This document shows positions 13,401-25,400 of a stretch of 64,000 bases of DNA, one piece after another. The stretch covers positions 674,987 to 738,986 of the forward strand of contig CM119268.1 in NCBI GenBank assembly GCA_051294375.1. Direction: 5' to 3'. The notes below the pieces were generated by a model, which saw only the letters and a list, made by a program, of their open reading frames with translations, did not search any database and had not been told where the DNA came from. Made by a program: the position numbers and the translations under genes. This stretch comes from Paraspadella gotoi (Eukaryota; Chaetognatha). The first letter of the stretch is position 1, and the number at the start of each line of letters is the position of its first letter.

Positions 13401-16400
13401 ATGAATCGTGATATCCGAGTTCGGATTTTAATTCGTCAAAAGGACTTATCGTTTGGGATCATTTCCTTTTTCGTGATTATGTCATTCGATACTATTCAGT
13501 CCTTTTAGTTTATGAAGGAGGATGGACTGGCGGGTCTCAACATATTGATTTAAAATTATGTTAAATAATATTACAGTTAACTTTGCACCGTTGACAAATT
13601 GGGGATCGCCAGGTTTTATTACGAGGTACATAATTTGGATGGTGCGTTAGCCTGCTCGACTCTTTATGGTACCAACATAATTTGTACACTTTATTATAAC
13701 TTTTAATTGTCGTATTTATTCCAATTGGAACTTCTTGTCTTGAGATCATTTTATTAATTGTTTTATATCTCTTATAGGGCTTTTAGACAGTTTCTTGAAA
13801 GCCAACTAAGGCAAAGTTCGTTAGAATTCGTTTATTTATTTACAATTTCAAGACAAACTAGACTAGACTAGACTACCCAGTACCCACCGTTTCCTTGTGG
13901 CAACACTATTGTGAGCTGCTCGTGGAGTTTTACACCATGGACTATGAGACCAAACATCGTGAATACCAAAAAACCTGGGTAGCTGAAAAGCGAAAACGTC
14001 TTCTTGGTGATTCTTTGACTTTGAATGAAGAAGAAAAAAAAGAGCGAAGAAGAGCAAGAGATCGAGAAAGAAAACGTCGCGCAAAGATTCCAGAACCCGA
14101 GGATTCAAAGCGAATTCCTGAAGTCGTTTTGCTTACCCCTTCAAATCGCGTCCATCACCCTAGGGATTCTGTGACGCCACGAAACTTGACTTCCATTACG
14201 CGTTTGGAATCAAGAAAATCTTCATCTCCACATCCATCGCGTTCTTCCTCTCGTGCATCTTCTTATTCTTCATCTCGCGCCTCAAGTGTTTCGTCTCGTG
14301 CATCATCCAACGCTAGTCAAAGGCGAGGGCGACGTCAAATTCGTTCGATTGAGTTGACCGATGATGAAAACAAAAAGAGGAAGAAAAATCATCGGGAAGT
14401 AGTCCGAATGTCGAGAAGGAAAGTCAAACGAGGAATAGCAGAAAATAAGAGGAGTCATCGCGAATGGAAAAAGAATTGGAGGAGAAAAATCTCGAATGCA
14501 GCCAACAATGACCAACAGTATGATGAATGGTTGGAATGTGCCAAATTGAAAGTTATAAACAATATTGCTTCAAGTCTAAAGAAAGATTTGGGTAAGTGAT
14601 TTTACTCTGAAGTAATATTTTTAGTTGGATCTGCATATCAGCATATCATTTTTGTCGGTCCGTCGGTTCCCCCTCTCCATCTTGTCAGTCATTCACTTAG
14701 AACAACAAGTTATCAATCTTGTCGCTCATTCACTGAGAACACCAAATTATGATAAATTATGCCATAAAAAAAAGATGTCCGTACAACCGTTCGTCCCTCT
14801 GTGCTTCCCCCATAGAAAAATAATTATTCGAGATTGGAGCGATGGATTGGAATTTAATTTTGTGTGTGGGTAGGAAAGTGAGCTTGATATAAAGTGTTGA
14901 TAGAATCGTGCGAGTGAAAATGAGTGTAAATGGAAAAAACCAATTTGATATTGACTTGAATTTTTTTTACTATTATCTAGGAAAAAAGTATATAATATTC
15001 GAAAACTTGTTTGATTTAAAAAAAATCAGAATGTTTCCAGATCTACATTGAATTTATTTTCAGTAGCTTTCTTCCATTTTTTTACTTCAAATGAAAAATG
15101 ATAAAAAAATTCATATTTAGTTTTCCTCCATTTTTGGTATTTAGTTATTTGTTTTTATTTCAAATAGAATTAGTTATTTTTTTATTTTAATCAAATAATT
15201 AATCAGTTAATTAATCAATTAATTACTAAGTAAATAATTAATCGGTCAATTAATCAATTAATTATTCAATAAAACAATTTATTTCGTTATGTATTAATTA
15301 ATTATTTAATCAATCAATTTATTTATGAATTAATTATTTAATCAATTAATCCGTCAATCAAGTCAATCGTTTTCGGCATTACTGTCATCGTCATCATCGT
15401 CGTCGTCGCTTTTGTCGTGGTCAGTGACGAAAAGACCTAAAAACAAACATTTTGGATCAAAATAATTAATTTATTAATTAAATTATTATTTTAGTTTATA
15501 TAGTTTGTATTAATTAATTAATTAATTACCGTTTATTTTATTATTATTAATTAATGAACGTGGGCAGATCCGACATTGTTTGTTCAAACTAGTTTTTGTA
15601 TAACTTTAAATATCTTTTAATCGGGTTGCATTAGAAAGATTAAAACTATATCACCAGAAAGCCCTGAAAAAATGCTATCAGATTTATACTAAATTTTATT
15701 AAAATGACAAGAAAAAGTTTTTAACATATTTATTTTAAAAAAGAAATTTTCCAAAAATAATTTTAAAAAGAAAATTAATATTATTAAAAAATGACCAGGC
15801 AAAAAAATTTTAAAAATAGCCTAGGGTCTCTTTTATGGAATGTTTCTCCAATGGGTTGTTTTTGTTCCAAAAGTCGACAAAGGGTTATGCCGTGAGCATT
15901 AACGGTTCACTTTCATTTCTTGAAAAAAGTTTTTTTTCAGTTTTTTATATTTTAATTTTTTTATTATTTTTAATTTATTATATATATATATTTTTTTAAA
16001 TATAATGTAAGTTGAAAAAATGATGCGAGTTGAAAAAATGATGCGAGTCGAGTTGAAAAAATGATCGAGTTTGAAAAAAGTGTTGCGAGTTGAAAAAATG
16101 ATGCGAGTTGAAAAAATGATGCGAGTTGAAAAAATGATGCGAGATTTTGAAAAAAATGAATGCGAGTTGAAAAAATGATGCGAGTTGAAAAAATGATGCG
16201 AGTTGAAAAAATGATGCGAGTTGAAAAAATGATGCGAGTTGAAAAAATGATGCGAGTTGAAAAAATGATGCGAGTTGAAAAAATGATGCGAGTTGAAAAA
16301 ATGATGCGAGTTGAAAAAATGATGCGAGTTGAAAAAATGATGCGAGTAATGATGCGAGTTGAAAAAATGATGCGAGTTGAAGTGATTAAACTGGAAATCA

Positions 16401-19400
16401 AGTTTTAATGGAATTGTCTGAGTAGAAATGAGTTTAAACAGAAAAAATAAAAAACCTGTTTTATTAATTGATTATGCTTTTTTTTATATTAAATATAAAT
16501 GCAAAATATATTAAATAATCAAATAATTAATTTAATTAATAAATTAGTCAATTAATTGAAAAATAGTTAATCGGTCAATAAATTGATTATTTATTATTAT
16601 TTATTTATTATTTATTTATTGATTATTCAATCAATCAATTTATTTATTAATTATTTAATTATTTACTCAAGTCAATCGTTAATAACATTGTTATCATCGT
16701 CGTTGACGAAAAGTGATGAAAAAACTTTAAAATATTTGGGATTAAATTAGTTACCTAATTAATTTCCATTAATGATCGTGAGCAGATCTGATATTGTTTG
16801 CTCAAACTTGTTTATAATATGAATTTATAATAAACATTTTTATCTTTTTATATCCAAGTTGATTTATCAAATTAGATTTTGATTAAATTCATTTTTTTAT
16901 ATATATAAACATTTTGATATTTAATAATATATAAAAAATATTTAAATATTTTTTTTAAACTAGATTCTGATAAAGATTAAAAAGTTAGATAAAAGTTAAT
17001 ATTATAAATTTTAATAATTTTAATAATAACTAAGTTAAAATCTAAAAAATATTTTAAAAATAATTATTATTATTATTATTATTATTATAATATTATATAT
17101 TATATAATAAATTTAATAGTTTTTTTTTATTTTATAAACAAATTATTAAAATTTTAATAAGTTATGATAATAACCTTTTTAAGCTTTATCAGAATCCAAT
17201 AAAAAAAATTAAAATATATAAAAAAAATTTTAATTATTATATAATATTTAGATAATATAAAATTTTATACATGTGTTTAACTATAAGATAAATCTTTTTT
17301 TTTTATTTTTACCATCTTTAATAAACACATTAATAATATTTATATTGGATTTTTATTAATTTGTAATCTATTCCGCTTTAATAACAACAGTTCAGTTTAA
17401 TCCCTAGCAAACGATTTACATGTATTGGCGCAGCCACTGGTTTGGTATGGTATGATTTGTCATAAACGGTTAGGATCATAAATTGAAAGAATTGTCGTGT
17501 TTCATCATCTGATTAACTGATTACCGCCTAAATATCGTAGGCAGATCCGACATTGTTTGCACAAACTTTTTTATGTATAGTTAATTCTTTATAATCCGCA
17601 CAGTATGTATTTTATTTCGTTAACTTACAAAATTTATTCAACGAAAAAAAAATTTGAATATTAGTCCAACCACCATTAACCATTAACCACCCTTAACCCT
17701 ATTTACCTGGTAACCCTATTTACCCAATAAGCCTAACTGTCCCTAACCCTAACTACCCCTAATCCTAACCACCCTTAATCCTTACCACCCCTAACTCTTA
17801 CCACTCTTAACTTTAACCAAACTTAACCATCCTTAACCCTAAATAGTAAATACCCCTACCTTAACCAAACCTTACTGAGTTTCGATATTTCGAGTAAGAA
17901 AATAACCGACTGGGTCCGTTCCAGTTTGCGAAAATAAGATAAAGTTAATATAGTGCCCGCCCGTCAGTCCCATCCTAATATCTTGTCGGTAAAATACTTA
18001 AATCAAGTCAGAACATCGAATTATGAGAAATAATTTAAAAGAATTGATGTCCATCCATCCATCCGTCTATCCCACTTAGCTATTTAGTATAAATATTGAT
18101 AGTAAATAATTTGAAGAAAATTTTTTTTATTGAATATAAGTTGTCAAAATTTGTTTGAAATTTTGATTGTATTAGAAATTATGAAAAATCACTGCGTCCT
18201 AGTGAATATCTTTCATACTTTTGCAGTCACGTAAACACTTGAAAATCGTATCACATAATTATTTCATAATAATTTCATAATTATTAAATAATTGATGCAG
18301 TACTGATTTATTATAGTAATAATTCATACAATTGAAAAATTATAATAAAAATATACTTGTTCTTCATATTTAGGTGACGTGACAATTGAAAAGCAGCGTC
18401 ACGTGACCAATATGTTAATTGTGATTTTTTTTGGGGCCTACCATTTGCTAAATCTACTTAGAACTTAAACTCGTATTAATTATAAACTATAAGACGCATT
18501 CAAATATTAAATCAGTTTTAACATTAATATTTCTTTATTTTAGAAATTGATGGACTGACAAAATCCAACTTGGCAAAACGTCGCATTATTGGTCTCGCCG
18601 CTTTGGATGGCGAGGAAAAAGTTGGAAGTGATGAAGTTCAGGCTGTCTTGGGAATTAGCCTAAAAATGATAAAAAAACTAAGGACAAGCGTTGATACTCT
18701 GGATGATGTTGATTCTAAGAAAACTGATATAATTGCTGAGACAATGCATCGAAATATTCGTTCAGATGCTTTTGGAGAGCAGCAACAAAATGAGGTCGCC
18801 GCCTTTGTACAAGAACATTCCACGGTTACCGCAAATAAAAAAGATATTTTAGTGCATTCCAAGAGCAAAGGTGGTGATGGAAAATTAAAAACTCAAAAGC
18901 AAGTCACGACCGAATCCTTTAGTTCACTACACCGAAAATACTGTGCTGAAAAACAGGCCATTTCGCAACGCAAGTTTTTACAATTTATACCATATTATAT
19001 AAAACGTGCCACTGATGCAGACCGAGCCACTTGCTGTTGTGGTCAGTGCGTTGTCACTCAGTGGGCGATGGACTCTTTCAATAGCAACTTGAAGAAAGAA
19101 GGTTTATGCCTGATTGATGCTCCTTTAGATTGTGCTTTGGATCAGTTGACAGTTTGTCAACCGCCCACTATGAGTTGCCTTGAGAGAAGTTGCAGCCAAT
19201 GCGGAATAAATAAGCTACAAAATTATCTTCCTAACTTGAACCAGTTAGATCCATCAATTACATGGACTTGGAAAGTTTTAGGAAAAGACGAGAAGCAACA
19301 TCTCGTGGTAAAAGTTGTTAGAGGAACTCCTGATGAATGTTTGGAACATCTAATGAAACAGCTCGAGGGAATTGTTTATCATAAGTTTCATGCCAATCAC

Positions 19401-22400
19401 CAGCGTGAGCAATTTCATTCAATTCAAAAGGATTTGCCTTTAAACTGGATTCTCCTTCATTGTGATTTCTCGGAAAAACTTCAGTTGAAGGAAGCAACCG
19501 AAATTCAGTCGTAAGTTTTTAAAAATCCGTTTTGTTACATGTACATATTTTAATAGAAAAAATTATAGGCTTCATTGGTCTCAACATCTGGTTACGCTTT
19601 ACTGTGTTGTTGCTACATTTTGGAGTCACGAAAATGGAGAAGCTGTCAAAATGAAGAGGTGAGGAAAAAAAAATTCATTTACATATGACGAATAAAATGT
19701 TTTTTTTACTTTATTTAAATATTTTTAAAAAAAAAATTCAATAAATAAAACTTTAAATAAATAATACTTAAAATAATTTCTAGCAGAATTATTCTCTTCT
19801 CCATTGACATTTATATCGATTTACGTAGAAATAAAATTTTTTTTGGAAAAAATTTAAATGTGAAAATTGTGTCTCTTATATCTAGGTATTTCGTTTTCGC
19901 GAGTGACCGTCGTCAACAAGACCATTGGTTTGCTCAACACTGTGATGTACTTGTTATTAAGCAATTGTTATATGATCACGGCATTGCTCCTTCCTTAGTC
20001 TGGCGACAATCAGATCGTTGTGCCGCCCAGTTTTGCTCCAAGGCAAGTATTGTAAATCGTAGCAATAATTTTAGATTTTTGATTATGCGGGAGAATTTTT
20101 TTTTTGTAAATCATTAAGATTATTTAAATTGTGTATTATTTTTTTGTCTCTCACGTCATATTTGTAATGAACAATTACTTGTATAGAGCTTAATGCTCTC
20201 GGTAAATAAGACCCAAGTGCTTTGGATTATTACTTCGTTGGTGCTTGTCTTAAACAAAAACTCAATTTTTTAGCAGCCGAATTAAAAACATGGGTTGAAA
20301 TAATGAGATTACGTAAAAGTAATAATTATCTCCAGCCTGATTTTATATTTTATTTATTGACAATTTATAGTCGGACATGGTTCGACTCTTATTTTAGCGT
20401 TCAACACAAAAACTGTTATTCCTGAAATTCCTAAAAATAACGAAAAGAAAGGAAATCATTACAATATTTTATTTATATATTTTATTTAATTTTTCAGACT
20501 GTCTTTGGAGTAATGGCACGCGCTGGCGGTCAAAGCGGATTATGTACAAATCACGTCAGTGGAAACTCCTGCGAAAATTGTATCACGACGGTTTTAAATT
20601 TCACAACTTCGGGCCATGGAAAATCTGAAGTTGATGCAGTTGGCACTCGAGTAAAGCGTCCCGCTTCTGAAGCGATGTGTGGAGGAATTGAGTTACGAAA
20701 CGCAATGGAACTTGTGAAATATCTCAATGAAAATGTTGATGGCAGTCGGAGCGATAGGGTAGATTCCGTTGGTTCCAAATATCTCGGATTAACATCCCTT
20801 CATGTTGCTGTTAATGATGTTCATGTACAAGACGTTGCATTTAGGTAAGATCTTATGTGAATTCTCTAAAGTTCTTTAAAATTTTACATTTTTGCTGCGA
20901 ATACTCGCGGAGCAACTCTCTCATTCTGTCCCACCTAAGTTTTCAATGCTTATAAATTAAGTTCATATTTGGTAGGAAGATAAGGTACTATGACATTTAA
21001 TATGCATGTGTATCATACTGTTGCAGTCACGTGATCAGCTTAAAAAGTGATAACATGACCAGAAATTCAATGCGGCATACGTGGTAGACTTATCAGTAAT
21101 TGCATCATGTGCTTATATATGAGGTTTCGTAATTGTGTAGTGATCATGATCACATGACATATTACGTGTATTATATAGTTTTACTTCATACATAACAGAG
21201 AATTAATAAATTATTTATTCTTATTCAGTCACGTGATCATTCAGAAATTATTCCATTAAAGATTGTCATTACGGCATAACTTGAACTTGCCGTTTCTCGT
21301 TCTTTTTATTAAGCAATATGTTTGTCATCTTAATTATTAACTAGTAATCATTTAGATTTTTTTGGGGGGGGGAATTTTGTTTTCGTTGATGGCGATATTT
21401 TCAACCTAAAAAAATGAGGAAAGTTTTGTCTCCCAAAAGAAAAGGCTGTGAGTTTTTCTGTTTTAAACTATGCGACTTTTGAATTCATATTTTATAGTTT
21501 AGCATATTTTGCATGTATAGCAATAAGTTCGCGATTTATGATAAAGTAAAAACTATTTTACCCCGGATAACTTCATATGTAAAATTTTAAAAAAAAATTT
21601 TTTCTTTGGACAATTTATATTTAATATGAATAAATTTACGTATTTTATCAATTTTAGTTACAACATTTCTTATTGTTTAGAAACAACGGTACATTTTAAA
21701 CAATAATAACGGACATGTTTTGGCTCTGATGAGAGCTCTCAGGATGAAGGCTCTCATCAGAGACGAAACATGTCCGTTATTTTTGTTTAAAATGTACCGT
21801 TGTTTCTAAACAAAAAACGTAACTAAAACTTATCAACAACAATGATTAAAAAGAAATTACATTATGCATTTTATAAAACAAATTTCGTCTTGATTTTAAT
21901 TTTATAAGTATCATTATTGTGAGGTACGAAAGAGGAGAAGAACCACACTAATCAGATAGTCTTTGATGTTAAAAATGATCATAAGAAAAAGTAAAGGATA
22001 ATAAATAACGAATTTAATTATTGACAATTTTAAAAATTTCAATTTTATTAAATTACAGGCCGCTTCCAGGCACTCGTCAGATTCATCAACTCGTGACCCA
22101 GAAAGAGCCAGGCGTCCTCTTTGTACGACGACGGAGTTGTTTTACTTGTACATTTTGCAAGACGGGCGATTTTACTCGCTGTAACAACCCTGATGTGGAC
22201 AAAGGAAAGTTCGTCAAAATGAACGTTTCTAGGACTCGATCTGCTCAACGATCAAGTGATGATGATGAAGATGTAGATTTGCCGACTGATCTGGTTTTTC
22301 AGGAAACAGACTCTTGAAAAATTAATTCTGAGCGCTGTCGCACGACATTTAATTGCCAGAACCTATTTTTGGTTTTTTGTAAAGAATGTTTTGCTTGATT

Positions 22401-25400
22401 GTTTTTAATTTACGGAGATTTTGTTGATTGGATACTAGAGCGTAGTGAAAGTCATGTATGAAAATTCTAATGGTCAATTATTAACAACGTACCACCAGTG
22501 AACATTTATTTAATTAAAATTTTTTTTTTAAATTTTCGCAGTAAGATCTATATTTATAAATAAAACTATCCTTAAAAAATCATAAAATTTCAAAAACGAC
22601 TTTTCTTAATTTTAATGAAAGAAAATATAACTCATTTTTTAAAAAAAAATTTTGACGAAAATGAAATAATTTTTTTTTTGACGAAAATTAAATATTTTTT
22701 TTAAAAAGTTATATTTCTTATTATTAACTTTTTATGATGAATCTGAATCTGCAAAAAAATATTTTAGAAACAATTTTGAAATTTTAACATTTATAGGGTT
22801 AGTAATATATATACATATAGCCTACTGCATAAATTTAAAAAATTATAATTCATGGTATAATTCTTTCTTTTTCGTTGTTTTTGGAGATTTAGAAAATTGT
22901 TTGACTTTTGCACAACAAATTTTATTATTAATATGCAGACATGTTTTAACTCAATTACGAGTCTTCATCAGCGCGTAAAAACTGTTTTTACGTGCTGAGG
23001 AAGACTCGTAATTGAGTCGAAACATGTCTGTATGTTAATAATAAAATTCGTTGTACAAAAGAGAAACAATTTGCTAAAAAATTATAATAAATTTTTTTTA
23101 TACATTAATATTCATTAATACAACGTTGTTTATTCCTCACTTTTAGAATTTAAAATTAAATGAAGTTTCCGATTATCCAATAAAATTTAAAATTTTTAAC
23201 ATTCAGTAGAGAACTGCAGATAAGGCTGTATAATCTGTTAGTAAAGATAGGTTACACGTCACATCCCTATTACATCGTTTATCGCTCAGTAGTAAAAGCA
23301 AAAAAGTATGAGTTATTAAATTTAATTTTATAATTCTTTAAACTTCTTAAAAATCAGAATGCCCAGTTAAAAATGGATAATCGGATAATTCGTATTCCAA
23401 ATGAAAATGTTATNNNNNNNNNNTTACAGCATTATTGCACTCGACGCCCCACGGAAGCCAGGCACCCTGATGCATTCTTGGTGGCAACGCCGTGGTGCAA
23501 TATTTAAATTCGGCCAAATGTCAAGGAATGCGTTCAGGTGGAAGGGAGACGTCTCGGTTATCTCTGCTGATCAAGACTTTGTGATTAAAGAGTTTCAGAG
23601 GATCGATAGGGATTCCATCGAGCAAGCTATTCTGGAATTACCAAAAGTAATGGAAGCAGCCAGGTTGATGAGACAGCGGGCTTTTACTGGATATCAATGG
23701 ATCCCCGAATCCTCAAATCAGCCTATCACACCATGTAGACCTGAGACTGGACGAGAACAAGGAGGCAGGGTGGTAGTATTTAGTCATGAAGTTTGTAATC
23801 AAGATGCGTTGGAATACAGGGAAGCTGGAGGTCATCAAGAAAAACAGAAAAAGAGAAAAAACCTAATGAGGAAGATAAAGAGGAGAGGAGCTTCTCTGTA
23901 TAACAAAGAAACTTTGGCTGAAGATGCGGGAAGGACTTTGGCGGGAGTCGCCCATGGTGCTTCTTCGGGAAGGACTTTGGCGGAGTCGCCCATGGTGCTT
24001 CTTCGGGAAGGACTTTGGCGGAAGTCGCCCATGGTGCTTCTTCGGAAGGACTTTGGCGGGAGTCGCCATGGTGCTTCTGCGGGAAGGACTTTGGCGGGAG
24101 TCGCCCCTGTGCGGGAAAGACGTCTGCTGGAGTTGCCCGTGGTGGCACTGCGGGAAGAATTTCTGCTGGAGTCGCTCGAGGTGGTGCGCGCGGAAAGACT
24201 TCTGCTGGAGTTGCCCGTGATGGCACTGCGGGAAGGATTTCTGCTGGAGTCGCTCGTGGGTGTACTTGCGGGAATGACTTTAGCTGGAGTTGCCCGAGGT
24301 GGAAAAGGTAAAGTGATTTTTAGTGATGGCAATTCGAACTCTACTTATTGGAAGGGAAAGTCGTCTACAAATGGAGGGGCCATTCTCTCGGCAGATTTAA
24401 TCAGAAATACAAGACACGCGAAGAGCAAGAACGTGAAGTAAAGCAAGATTATCATAAAAGCACCCAAAGGGTTTCATTGAGAAGAGGTGAAGTTGATGGA
24501 ATTTTACAAGCTGAAGAAGATAAATTAAATAAACTTGAGCGAAAGAAAAATTTGGAGTTGATCCGATAATTGTCCCATCGAACCAAGATCATCAGTCTTT
24601 TCTCGTTTAGGGAAAAAGGAGTTTGCTAAGATCGAGGCTGAAGTTAAAGAAACTCTGAAAAATTTAATTTTGGTGCTGCATCGTCGTCGCCTCAGCCTAT
24701 GTTCAGAAATCGTGATATAAGAGATAATGTGGAAAGATTGAGGATACTATTGACATGACAGATGTGGCCCAATCAGGTTTGAATGAAAGTTCTCGGAGTT
24801 GGAGTGAGCAAGTTGAGGATGCATCAGAGGATGAAGAAGAATATGACACGGTGGAAGAAATGGAGGACAATGAGGGGGTTGAAAGTAGCAACAGAGAAGC
24901 TTTGTCAAATGACGACATTCTCGAACTTCAACCGGGAGAAAAAGAAATGAGTGAGTCACTTGGAACGGATGAAGAGGAATCTCTGCTTGGAAAACATGAA
25001 TGAGTTGATTTTTGACAAGATTGCCTAAGAGAGATACATTATACGTTAGTTATGTTTCCCAGCAAATTTACTCAACTTGGTGAGTTACAGTGAATCGGTT
25101 GAATGAACTTTATGCGATTGCTTTGTTTTTAATAGCTGGTTTTAATTTTGCCTGAAATAATTTTAAATATTTAAAATATTTATGTTTTTTTTTTGTAAAT
25201 AGTTACTCGAGAAAAATTCGACCTAATTTACCAGACTGAACCATTTTATCTTAAATTTAGAATTGGGATAATTGTTTAGTTAAAAATTATGCTGGAGGTT
25301 ATGTATTCGTGAAAAAAGTTAGGCATTTGGTTTGTAATTAGGGATTTGAGTTAGGGGATAGGGTTTAGAGTTTAATATTAGGATTGTAAATTTGAGATAA

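Noticed and set aside
15970-16408. ORFs on both strands encoding IIFSTR or MRVEKM repeats
   Set aside because: The 18-base minisatellite has a period divisible by three, which opens frames by chance.
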